13,319 nt of DNA from Ferruginibacter sp. GTDB taxonomy: Bacteria > Bacteroidota > Bacteroidia > Chitinophagales > Chitinophagaceae. Shown here in pieces: positions 7,069 to 13,319 of the stretch. Position numbers and translations under genes: made by a program. A model generated the notes under the pieces. The model ran no database searches. It had not been told where the DNA came from and worked only from the letters and a program-made list of their open reading frames with translations. The stretch covers positions 1 to 13,319 of the forward strand of contig JAURKN010000107.1 of assembly GCA_030831725.1 (NCBI GenBank), written 5' to 3'. Numbering within the stretch: the stretch's first letter is position 1; each line of letters starts with the position of its first letter.

Positions 7069-7308
7069 ATGACATTCGAACCACCGATACACTGGAATGA
7101 TTACGAAGATATAGCCATGAAACTCTATGAAAGATTTGGAGATGAATTTGGTGAAAGTAAAATCTACAGAATCAGATTCATTGATCTTCATAAGTGGGTT
7201 TTGGAAATCCCCAATTTCGCAGGAAAACCGGAAGAAAGCAATGAAGGTCATCTCGAGATGATCCAGAGCACTTGGGTCTATGAATGGAGAGATGGTCAAA
7301 AAGGATAG
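7069..7308 (+). CDS. iscX: Fe-S assembly protein IscX
   Basis: A 79-residue acidic protein matching the IscX (YfhJ) family, which binds the cysteine desulfurase IscS and iron and modulates cluster assembly in the ISC system. The family pattern is clear: 'HWNDYEDIAMKLYERF' (8-23) corresponds to E. coli 'KWTDSREIGEALYDAY', 'RFIDLHKWVLEI' (36-47) to 'RFTDMHQWICDL', and 'ESNEGHLEMIQSTWVYEW' to 'ASNEKILEAILLVWLDE'. It is slightly longer than the E. coli protein (66 residues) because of a short N-terminal extension and a few extra residues near position 25-33. The gene follows fdx by 19 bp, the same order as in isc operons, which supports both calls. There is no Shine-Dalgarno; the upstream bases are A-rich. 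Confidence 0.92.
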   Translation: MTFEPPIHWNDYEDIAMKLYERFGDEFGESKIYRIRFIDLHKWVLEIPNFAGKPEESNEGHLEMIQSTWVYEWRDGQKG

Positions 7309-7353
7309 TGGTTTTTGTCGATCTTCAATTGCCAAATCAATAAATAAATCAAA

Positions 7354-7875
7354 TTGAACGTTCTGTCACTTTTTAATAATATCCGTCTTATCGCTTTGGA
7401 TGTGGACGGGGTTTTGACGAATGGCAATTTACTGCTTACAGAATCCGGTGAATGGTTAAGACAAATGAACATCAAGGACGGCTATGCCTTACAATTAGCT
7501 GTCAAAAAAGGCTATCATGTTGCCATCATTTCCGGCTCATATGATGTTGGCGTAGAGAATCGATTGAAAAAACTAGGAATCAAAATATTGCATTTCAACA
7601 CATCGGATAAGAAATCCTGCTTGTACAACTTGGTCGCTGAATTGGGTTTGTCTAACGAACAGGTTCTTTTCATGGGCGACGATATGCCTGATCTTCAGGT
7701 TATGCAGACAGTCGGATTAGCTTGTTGTCCAGCAGATGCAGCAGAAGAAGTAAGAGCCATTGCTCATTACATTTCCAAACATGATGGCGGTTCAGGTTGT
7801 GTAAGAGATGTTATCCGGAAAGTGCTTTCACTAAATGGCGATTGGGATGCTACCACCGGATTAACTGCCAAATAA
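7354..7875 (+). CDS. kdsC: 3-deoxy-D-manno-octulosonate 8-phosphate phosphatase
   Basis: HAD-superfamily phosphatase that releases phosphate from Kdo8P, a step toward the Kdo sugar of lipopolysaccharide. It acts in the cytoplasm; the family forms tetramers. HAD motifs are visible: nucleophile and acid in 'LDVDGVLTNG' (Asp16, Asp18), Ser60 in 'IISG', Lys86/87 in 'SDKKS', and the metal-binding 'GDDMPDLQVM' (108-117). At 173 residues with no cap domain it has the KdsC size, and 'GGSGCVRDVI' near the end fits. No ATG lies at a sensible place: an in-frame stop is at 7345 and the next Met is residue 38, past the active site. TTG at 7354 is therefore the likely start. It lies 45 bp after iscX and 11 bp before the prenyltransferase gene. 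Low-specificity activity on another sugar phosphate is possible. Confidence 0.9.
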   Translation: MNVLSLFNNIRLIALDVDGVLTNGNLLLTESGEWLRQMNIKDGYALQLAVKKGYHVAIISGSYDVGVENRLKKLGIKILHFNTSDKKSCLYNLVAELGLSNEQVLFMGDDMPDLQVMQTVGLACCPADAAEEVRAIAHYISKHDGGSGCVRDVIRKVLSLNGDWDATTGLTAK

Positions 7876-7886
7876 CAAATTGACAC

Positions 7887-8828
7887 ATGCAAAAGGTCAT
7901 CGCTTTTTTTCAACTGATACGCTGGCCTAACCTGTTATACATAGCTATCACCCAGATTGTCTTTTACACCGCCATTTATATCCCATTGGCTTCAGTTTCT
8001 TATGAAGCTATTTTGCATGATTTCACTTTTTTTTTACTGATTGGAGCTTCCGTTTCCATAGCTGCCGGAGGGTATGTGATCAACGATTATTTTGATGTGA
8101 TGATCGATTCGGTCAATAAGCCGCAAAAATTGGTTCTCGGGCCTGTGATTAAAAAAAGAGCTGCCATCTTATGGCACCTTCTTTTTTCCATGATCGGACT
8201 CTATTGCTCTTTCATGGTGAGTTTCCAATCCGGACAGTGGAGCATTTTCATTCTGAATATATCCGCTGTTTTCTTACTTTGGTTTTACTCTACTCGTCTA
8301 AAAAAATCACTTCTTTTGGGAAATATTTTAGTCTCAGCATTGACAGCATGGGTAATTTGGGTTGTATATCTCTATCTGGTTAAAGGTTGGGACGTAGATT
8401 ATTTGCATCAATCAGAAACTGCGATACGCCTTCGCCAATTTTTCAAAATGACTGTGATCTATTCAGGGTTCTCATTCGTTACAAACTTGATTAGGGAAGT
8501 GGTCAAAGATTTGGAGGATATGGAGGGAGACCGAAAATTCGGAGCCAAAACTATGGCAATCGAATGGGGCGTTCCTGTTGCAAAAACATTTGCAGGTGTT
8601 TGGATAGTTGTTCTGATTGGCGCTGTATTAATTATTTCTGTCTATGCCTGGCTGACAGCCCTTTACATCTATTCTGTTTTTCTATCAATGACTGTATCAT
8701 TGCCATTTATCTATATTTTGTACATGCTGAAAAATGCGGAGACATCCATTCACTACCATAAAATAAGCGTCTGGATAAAATGGGTCATTCTTGCTGGTAT
8801 TATTTCAATGTATCTGTTAAACCTCTGA
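7887..8828 (+). CDS. UbiA-family prenyltransferase (GGGP geranylgeranyltransferase-like)
   Basis: Integral membrane prenyltransferase of 313 residues with about 8-9 hydrophobic helices. The two Asp-rich motifs that bind Mg-diphosphate are present: 'NDYFDVMIDSVNKP' (66-79, with Asp67, Asp70 and Asp74) and 'REVVKDLEDMEGDRKFGAKT' (203-222, with Asp208, Asp211 and Asp215). The Bacteroidota members of this group are usually annotated as geranylgeranylglycerol-phosphate geranylgeranyltransferase, after the archaeal enzyme that makes the second ether bond of membrane lipids. The real substrate here is not shown; it could also be a quinone-type or other acceptor. It lies between kdsC (11-bp gap) and maf (3-bp gap), the order typical of this phylum, and is probably co-transcribed with them. 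Confidence 0.88.
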   Translation: MQKVIAFFQLIRWPNLLYIAITQIVFYTAIYIPLASVSYEAILHDFTFFLLIGASVSIAAGGYVINDYFDVMIDSVNKPQKLVLGPVIKKRAAILWHLLFSMIGLYCSFMVSFQSGQWSIFILNISAVFLLWFYSTRLKKSLLLGNILVSALTAWVIWVVYLYLVKGWDVDYLHQSETAIRLRQFFKMTVIYSGFSFVTNLIREVVKDLEDMEGDRKFGAKTMAIEWGVPVAKTFAGVWIVVLIGAVLIISVYAWLTALYIYSVFLSMTVSLPFIYILYMLKNAETSIHYHKISVWIKWVILAGIISMYLLNL

Positions 8829-8831
8829 TGT

Positions 8832-9392
8832 ATGGAACCGATTATCCTGGCTTCCCAGTCTCCACGAAGAAAACAATTGCTCGAATGGGCCGAGATTTCG
8901 TTTGAAGTTATTGTTTCGAATACGGATGAGCATTTTCCAGAAAATATAACTCCACCTTTGATTGCGGAATATATCGCTGTAAACAAAGCGAAAGCAGTGT
9001 TCGAACTTACAAAATCCGACAAGCTCATCCTTGCCGCAGACACCATCGTGGTTTGTGATGGTGAGATTTTAGGAAAACCGATGAACAGAAATCATGCCAT
9101 TGAAACCATTCAAAAGCTCTCTGGAAAAACACACGAGGTGATTACCGGAGTAGCGATGCTGAAACAGGGTACCATTAATGTATTTCATGAAATAACCGAA
9201 GTCAGCTTCCATGATCTTATTACCGAGCAGATTTCGTTTTATGTAGACCGTTACGAACCATACGACAAAGCTGGGGCATACGCCATTCAGGAATGGATCG
9301 GGGTGGTGGGCATTCGCGAAATTAGAGGAGACTTCTATAATGTCATGGGTCTACCCGTCAGTAAAGTGGTTCAAAAACTACATTCTTTTTGA
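8832..9392 (+). CDS. maf: Maf family nucleotide pyrophosphatase
   Basis: Cytoplasmic house-cleaning nucleoside triphosphate pyrophosphatase of 186 residues. It hydrolyses NTPs such as dTTP, UTP or modified nucleotides to the monophosphate, and the family was first linked to septum formation. The active-site set is complete: 'LASQSPRR' (6-13), 'AADTIV' (68-73, with Asp70), 'GKP' (81-83), 'SGKTHEVITG' (97-106), 'YDKAGAYAIQ' (144-153) and 'GDFYNVMGLP' (166-175). The conserved Gln in 'AIQ' favours the dTTP/UTP-type (YhdE-like) subgroup. It starts 3 bp after the prenyltransferase stop and is likely the last gene of the fdx-to-maf run. A 123-bp gap follows; it contains no strong terminator hairpin. 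Confidence 0.95.
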   Translation: MEPIILASQSPRRKQLLEWAEISFEVIVSNTDEHFPENITPPLIAEYIAVNKAKAVFELTKSDKLILAADTIVVCDGEILGKPMNRNHAIETIQKLSGKTHEVITGVAMLKQGTINVFHEITEVSFHDLITEQISFYVDRYEPYDKAGAYAIQEWIGVVGIREIRGDFYNVMGLPVSKVVQKLHSF

Positions 9393-9457
9393 TATAACAC
9401 TTGTATTTTTCACACAAAGCGACTGTAAAAATCACTTCTGTTTTTGTGGTTTGTCCT

Positions 9458-9487
9458 TTTGAACTTTGTTTCATGTGATTCATTTTG
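9458..9487 (+). promoter_or_regulatory. Candidate promoter for the DUF2851 gene
   Basis: TTTG (9458-9461) followed after 18 nt by TCATTTTG (9480-9487) fits the Bacteroidota TTTG-N17-23-TAnnTTTG layout with one mismatch. It ends 28 nt before the ATG at 9516 and lies in the 123-bp gap after maf, where a new promoter is plausible. Confidence 0.35.
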
Positions 9488-9515
9488 CAATCGGTCAAAA
9501 TAAAGACTGATCGAT

Positions 9516-10811
9516 ATGGATGAATATCTGCTGCATTATATCTGGCAAAGCCGTCATTTCAATTTCAATGATTTATCAACAACTGATGGACAACAGTTAC
9601 AAATTTTAGACAACGGAAAATTGAATTCCGATCAAGGTCCGGATTTCCTGTTTGCCAAAGTCAGAGTAGAAGACATGTTGATGGTAGGCCATATTGAATT
9701 ACATGTCTTAAGCTCAGACTGGGTTTCGCATGGACATTCCGGAGACCCGCACTATAAAAATGTGATTCTGCATGTTGTATGGAAAAACGATAGGTATGTG
9801 CCTCTTCCATTTCCAACGCTCGAATTACAATCCAGGGTTGCCAAGTTTTCAATTGATCAGTATAGGCATTTGAAAAGTACCAACAATATGATCCCTTGTG
9901 AAAGGCTGTTGCAAAATAGTATTCTCGATATTTTTTCAGCTTTCAGTCGCAAGTTGGTAAATGAGAGGCTAACGCAAAGATCAAAAGATATTGAAAGAAA
10001 ACTGAATGAATTGAAAGGTGATTGGGAGCAACTGGCATGGAGAAAAATGGCTCATTATCTGGGTGGTGAAAAGAACGGAGATGCGATGGAAATACTATTG
10101 GGCTCCATACCATTCAATGTGATACAAGCATGTGCTTCGAGAAGAATTCAGATTGAAGCCCTGCTTTTTGGACAAGCAGGTTTTTTGAACCCGGGATTGT
10201 CAGAATCCTATCCTAAGGAACTTTTGCATGAATATTTTTTTCTCAAGAAAAAATTTCAATTGGTACAACCTCGGGTGGAATGGATGTTTTTTAGGATGAG
10301 GCCTTCGCATTTCCCAACAATTGGAATCGCGAAACTTTCCGCATTGATTCATTCTGGAGAAAAATTAATGAGTTGTATTTTGTCTGAACACCAAATTGAA
10401 AAGATGCGATACATCATGTCTAAGCCATTGTCCACATATTGGGAAGATCATTACCATTTCGGGAAACAGACTCGTTTAAAAACCCGAAAATTAGGTAATA
10501 CAAGGATCGACAACATAATCATCAATGTGATTTCCCCCATGCTTTTCTCCTATGGAGCTTATCACAATTTGAATGTTTTTAAGGAAAGGGCCGAGGAATT
10601 ACTCTGCCAATTGAAAGGAGAGGAAAATCATATCACCAATACAATGAAATCCGTCGGATTTGTAAATGAAACAGCTTTCCATTCTCAAGCACTCATACAA
10701 CTGCATAAAATGTACTGCATTCCGAAAAGATGCTTGTCGTGTCAGATAGGAATTTCGCTTTTACGCCCGCAAGAAAAATCAAATCCAGTTGTATTTGATG
10801 ATGGTTTCTAA
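9516..10811 (+). CDS. DUF2851 family protein
   Basis: A 431-residue cytoplasmic protein of the DUF2851 family, widespread in Bacteroidota and without a known function. The N-terminal block is the family's signature: 'NGKLNSDQGPDF' (33-44), 'VGHIELHVLSSDWVSHGH' (57-74), then 'DPHYKNVILHVVW' (77-89). Acidic and His residues cluster there (Asp43, Glu61, His63, Asp68, His72, His74, Asp77). The C-terminus has Cys401, Cys406 and Cys409 ('YCIPKRCLSCQIG'), a possible metal site that looks family-wide. The 'PDF...GHIELH' spacing recalls PD-(D/E)xK-type nuclease cores with Lys replaced by His, but this is only a visual resemblance. No signal peptide or membrane helix is seen. It stands alone after maf and overlaps the convergent OsmC gene by 33 bp. 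Confidence 0.85.
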   Translation: MDEYLLHYIWQSRHFNFNDLSTTDGQQLQILDNGKLNSDQGPDFLFAKVRVEDMLMVGHIELHVLSSDWVSHGHSGDPHYKNVILHVVWKNDRYVPLPFPTLELQSRVAKFSIDQYRHLKSTNNMIPCERLLQNSILDIFSAFSRKLVNERLTQRSKDIERKLNELKGDWEQLAWRKMAHYLGGEKNGDAMEILLGSIPFNVIQACASRRIQIEALLFGQAGFLNPGLSESYPKELLHEYFFLKKKFQLVQPRVEWMFFRMRPSHFPTIGIAKLSALIHSGEKLMSCILSEHQIEKMRYIMSKPLSTYWEDHYHFGKQTRLKTRKLGNTRIDNIIINVISPMLFSYGAYHNLNVFKERAEELLCQLKGEENHITNTMKSVGFVNETAFHSQALIQLHKMYCIPKRCLSCQIGISLLRPQEKSNPVVFDDGF

Positions 10812-11183
10812 ATCGGGATGAAGACTTGCCTTTACGGGGCAGAGATCTCCTGTGCGTTGAAGAATGATTCGGTCCGAATCGCTGATGCCATTGCCCGGAA
10901 TTTCCAGGTTGACTTCAATTTTTCCAATTCTTCTTGGACTCGGAATCATGTGTTTTGTTACTTGTAAGGTTGTTCCTTTCAACTCGATATCCATTGTTTG
11001 GGCTTTTATGCCCATTGTGGTTATAATGCAGGTTCCCAAAGCGATACAGACGGTGTCTGTGGGGCTGAATCTTTCGCCTTTACCGTGATTGTCTGTAGGG
11101 GCGTCGGTTTCAATAATAGAGCCGCTTTGCAAGTGAGTGCAGGTACACCTGAGTTCTCCTTCGTAAACAATGGTAGCCGTCAT
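10779..11183 (-). CDS. OsmC family protein
   Basis: A 134-residue OsmC/Ohr-superfamily protein. Members often use two cysteines to reduce organic hydroperoxides, though many, such as the YhfA type, have unproven activity. The pair here is probably Cys52 ('ALGTCIITTMG') and Cys115 ('GDLCPVKASL'), matching the positions before helix alpha2 and in the 'CPV' motif of the family. An extra Cys46 and an N-terminal 'RCTCTH' (12-17) are unusual additions. 'GERFSPTDTVCIALG' (36-50) is the 'sP.ell..alg.C' block. There are no membrane segments. It is divergent from the signal-peptide protein gene at 11268 (84-bp gap) and overlaps the 3' end of the DUF2851 gene by 33 bp. No clear -7 element is visible upstream. 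Confidence 0.88.
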   Translation of the reverse strand: MTATIVYEGELRCTCTHLQSGSIIETDAPTDNHGKGERFSPTDTVCIALGTCIITTMGIKAQTMDIELKGTTLQVTKHMIPSPRRIGKIEVNLEIPGNGISDSDRIILQRTGDLCPVKASLHPDLETIIKYNWI

Positions 11184-11246
11184 TTGTTATGGTTTGTATA
11201 TGATCAAAATCGGAAAGTTCTCATGCTATCTTAGAGAACAACCTTG

Positions 11247-11254
11247 TAAATTTG
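11247..11254 (+). promoter_or_regulatory. -7 promoter element for the unknown gene and lipA
   Basis: TAAATTTG matches TAnnTTTG perfectly and ends 13 nt before the ATG at 11268 (19 nt before the alternative ATG at 11274). It would give a short leader and drive the secreted-protein gene with lipA behind it. No good -33 element is seen at the usual distance. Confidence 0.5.
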
Positions 11255-11267
11255 TGTAAATTTAGGC

Positions 11268-12080
11268 ATGACCATGGGATTAGCGAAACATATAATAATA
11301 TTCGTTCTGATGATTAACGTCAGTTTGTCTGGAATGGCGCAGGTTCAAAATCCATCGAGGCAAGCCAAGCGAAACGAGAAACAGAAAAAAATCAATGCCA
11401 TCATCAAACAGGAAGAGGAGGGTGTCACCTATTTCAAAAGCCATTTGGCCGAGGGTTTAAAGTTGGTTAATGACGGAGTTGGAGGTTGGATTGAATATGC
11501 CATGATCAGACAGCCTCGGAAAAGCATTTTGTTTCAATTGGATGTCTCCGAGCGAAAGCATGTGAAAGAGGAGAAGTTACAAAACGAATTCGCGCCTACT
11601 GCTCCCGTTATTTTTGGAAAAGTGAATTACTTCTATCCAGTCAAACTTGGTGCTCAAAAGCAGTGGGTTGTTGGTAATAAAGGGAACCGAAACGGAGTCA
11701 GCATTTCCACCAACATCGGTGGTGGTGTGTCTCTCGGAGTATTGAGGCCTTACCTAGTTGAAGTGAACAAGGGGAACGGCGTATCGGAGTTTGTAGGGTA
11801 TAATTCACCTGACAGCGTTTATTTTGTAAATCTTTCTTCCATTCAAGGAGGCCCGGATCTTTCAAAAGGGTGGAATAAAATCAAAATCACCCCAGGTTTG
11901 TATCTGAAATCTGCAGCTAGGTTCGATTATGGCAGATACAATGAGATGATTAGCGCAGTTGAAGTTGGTGGATTTGCAGAATGGTACACTAGCAAGATTC
12001 AACAAATGATTGATATCAAACAAAATCAATTCTTTTTGGGTGCATATGTGAGTGTGATTTTTGGAAAAAGAAAAAAATAG
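11268..12080 (+). CDS. Secreted or outer-membrane protein of unknown function
   Basis: I do not recognise a named family. The 270-residue product starts with a hydrophobic signal peptide (about 5-22) ending 'LSGMAQ', with likely signal peptidase I cleavage after Ala24 and no lipobox Cys. ATG 11274 (residue 3) is an equally good start. A basic, charged stretch follows (about 30-50, '[16 protein letters not shown]'). From about 60 on, short alternating segments rich in Gly and aromatic residues appear ('[15 protein letters not shown]', '[20 protein letters not shown]', 'GGFAEWYTS', '[16 protein letters not shown]'), as in small outer-membrane beta-barrels, including a final strand-like segment near the C-terminus. 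There are no cysteines in the mature part. lipA follows after 20 bp, so the two are probably co-transcribed, but no functional link is evident. Confidence 0.75.
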   Translation: MTMGLAKHIIIFVLMINVSLSGMAQVQNPSRQAKRNEKQKKINAIIKQEEEGVTYFKSHLAEGLKLVNDGVGGWIEYAMIRQPRKSILFQLDVSERKHVKEEKLQNEFAPTAPVIFGKVNYFYPVKLGAQKQWVVGNKGNRNGVSISTNIGGGVSLGVLRPYLVEVNKGNGVSEFVGYNSPDSVYFVNLSSIQGGPDLSKGWNKIKITPGLYLKSAARFDYGRYNEMISAVEVGGFAEWYTSKIQQMIDIKQNQFFLGAYVSVIFGKRKK

Positions 12081-12100
12081 AAACAGAAAATAGTCTAACC

Positions 12101-13015
12101 ATGAGTTGTGGAACCGGAAATAATACACCAGAAGCAATAGTCAAAAAGCCGAATTGGTTAAGGGTTAAACTGCCCATCGGAGAAGAGTACAAGCATGTCA
12201 GAAATCTGGTGGACACCCATAAATTGCATACCATCTGCGAAAGCGGGAATTGCCCGAATATGGGCGAATGCTGGGGTGAGGGAACAGCCACATTCATGAT
12301 TTTAGGAAATGTATGCACCAGAAGCTGTCGATTCTGTGCTGTCGCTACCGGTAGGCCCGAATCAGTTGATTGGGACGAACCACAGCGTGTGGCAGAGGCA
12401 ATTCATTTGATGAAGGTAAAACATGCGGTAATCACTTCAGTGGATAGAGATGAATTGAAAGATGCAGGAAGTATCATTTGGCAAAATACCATCAAAGCGG
12501 TGAAGGCACTGAATCCCGACACCACGCTTGAAACCTTGATTCCGGATTTCAAATCCAATAAAGAACAGATTCAAAGAATCATCGATGCTGCTCCGGAAGT
12601 GGTGAGTCATAATATTGAAACCACGGAAAAGCTTACCCGACAAGTAAGGGTACAGGCCAAATATTGGCAAAGCATGGAAACTTTGAAAATACTGAAAGAG
12701 GGTGGGATGAGAACGAAAAGTGGAATTATGCTGGGCCTGGGCGAATCGAAGCAGGATGTGGTTCAAACACTGAAAGATTTATATCAAAGTGGTGTTGATG
12801 TGGTTACAATCGGTCAGTATCTTCAACCTACAAAAAAACATCTTCCGGTTGACAGGTTTGTTCATCCGGATGAGTTCGCGGAATATAAATCCATCGGCTA
12901 CGAATTGGGATTTGATTATGTCGAAAGTGGTCCTTTGGTGAGATCTTCCTATCATAGCGAAAGACACGTTATACCCGGTTTGGGAAGGAAGCAATGGGAA
13001 GCATCATTACAGTAA
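12101..13015 (+). CDS. lipA: Lipoyl synthase (radical SAM)
   Basis: Inserts two sulfurs into the octanoyl chain on lipoyl-carrier domains to make lipoate for pyruvate and 2-oxoglutarate dehydrogenases and glycine cleavage. It uses two [4Fe-4S] clusters. All ligands are visible: auxiliary (sacrificed) cluster Cys46, Cys51 and Cys57 in '[12 protein letters not shown]', radical-SAM cluster Cys72, Cys76 and Cys79 in 'CTRSCRFC', and the C-terminal RSSY motif (281-284) that supplies the serine ligand to the auxiliary cluster. 'TVDRDEL'-type block appears as 'SVDRDEL' (about 113-119). At 304 residues it is complete and normal in length. It lies 20 bp after the unknown secreted-protein gene and ends 10 bp from the convergent flippase-like gene. 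Confidence 0.97.
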   Translation: MSCGTGNNTPEAIVKKPNWLRVKLPIGEEYKHVRNLVDTHKLHTICESGNCPNMGECWGEGTATFMILGNVCTRSCRFCAVATGRPESVDWDEPQRVAEAIHLMKVKHAVITSVDRDELKDAGSIIWQNTIKAVKALNPDTTLETLIPDFKSNKEQIQRIIDAAPEVVSHNIETTEKLTRQVRVQAKYWQSMETLKILKEGGMRTKSGIMLGLGESKQDVVQTLKDLYQSGVDVVTIGQYLQPTKKHLPVDRFVHPDEFAEYKSIGYELGFDYVESGPLVRSSYHSERHVIPGLGRKQWEASLQ

Positions 13016-13016
13016 A

Positions 13017-13039
13017 CTGTTGTTGTCAAACAGCTTTTT
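13017..13039 (+). terminator. Weak candidate terminator after lipA
   Basis: A 5-bp stem CTGTT (13017-13021) / AACAG (13029-13033) with a 7-nt loop is followed by CTTTTTC. It lies directly after the lipA stop and inside the coding end of the convergent gene. The stem is short, so this is tentative. Confidence 0.3.
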
Positions 13040-13319
13040 CTTTCCTAGCATTGTAATAAGGCATCCAAATCAAAGAAATTAAACCGGTAATGACGATGAT
13101 GCCTGTTGATGATCCCCACATGAGCCACCCGAATGCTTTTCCTAAAGGTTCATGAACGCCATAGATGATTAAAGTCTGCATTACAAAAATGGGGAAAGAC
13201 CCAATGCCTCCGGGTGTCACAATCATGGAAAGGGTTGCCAGTGTCAAAACAGAACAAGCGGCACCAATTCCCAAACCAGATGTGCTCTCCATTCCCAGGA
13301 AACCAACATAGATCTGAGC
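13026..13319 (-). CDS. Flippase-like / LPG synthase TM family protein (C-terminal part)
   Basis: Only the last 97 residues are in the window; the frame stays open to the right edge, so the gene starts beyond 13319. The visible part is hydrophobic, with about two to three membrane helices and a short basic cytoplasmic-like tail ('YYNARKEKAV'). It has the hallmark 'TPGGIGSFP' (PGGIG at visible residues 36-40) preceded by 'VGFLGMESTSGLG', as in the lysylphosphatidylglycerol synthase transmembrane (UPF0104/AglD-like, 'flippase-like') family. Members are polytopic inner-membrane proteins, some acting in lipid modification or transport; the substrate cannot be told from this piece. It is convergent with lipA, 10 bp apart. 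Confidence 0.85.
   Translation of the reverse strand, partial: AQIYVGFLGMESTSGLGIGAACSVLTLATLSMIVTPGGIGSFPIFVMQTLIIYGVHEPLGKAFGWLMWGSSTGIIVITGLISLIWMPYYNARKEKAV

Noticed and set aside
7051..7335. Minus-strand ORF of 94 codons opposite iscX
   Set aside because: iscX on the plus strand matches its family across its length; the antisense frame is a shadow.
9413..9448. CACAAA / TTTGTG inverted repeat after maf as a terminator
   Set aside because: Only a 6-bp AT-rich stem with a 24-nt loop and no proper T tract; too weak to call.
12016..12318. Minus-strand ORFs around the lipA start (11862-12137 and 12016-12318)
   Set aside because: They run antisense to the lipA cluster-binding region and the end of the preceding gene, with no recognisable protein.

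Overview
This is a housekeeping stretch of a Bacteroidota chromosome. The class is most likely Saprospiria or Chitinophagia, but that is a guess. The evidence is the protein families present (DUF2520, DUF2851, and a KdsC-UbiA-Maf run), several TAnnTTTG elements just upstream of start codons (the Bacteroidota -7 promoter motif), the lack of clear Shine-Dalgarno sequences, and a lipobox lipoprotein. No tRNA, rRNA, mobile element, phage gene or CRISPR array was seen.

Left part (1-4862): holA (DNA polymerase III delta) runs rightward and converges on a leftward pair. That pair is a SirB1-like transglutaminase-fold protein, translationally coupled by an ATGA overlap to a DUF952 protein. Upstream of the pair, and also leftward, is topA, closed by a strong intrinsic terminator. 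A promoter candidate for the pair sits just past that terminator.

Middle (4863-9392): a 324-bp divergent gap separates topA from a rightward DUF2520 Rossmann protein. This converges with a leftward GyrI-like lipoprotein. A likely five-gene rightward operon follows: ISC-type [2Fe-2S] ferredoxin, IscX, KdsC (Kdo8P phosphatase, TTG start), a UbiA-family prenyltransferase and a Maf nucleotide pyrophosphatase. It combines an iron-sulfur module with envelope and nucleotide-quality functions.

Right part (9393-13319): a DUF2851 protein overlaps tail to tail with an OsmC-family protein. Divergent from OsmC is a secreted or outer-membrane protein of unknown function, followed 20 bp later by lipA (lipoyl synthase). 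lipA converges on the 3' end of a flippase-like (LPG synthase TM family) membrane protein that runs off the right edge.

I see no obviously new multi-gene system. The points most worth a second look are the fdx-iscX pair detached from any isc operon, the exported GyrI-like domain, the uncharacterised DUF2851 protein with conserved-looking acid/His and Cys clusters, the unknown protein before lipA, and short-leader or leaderless promoters.
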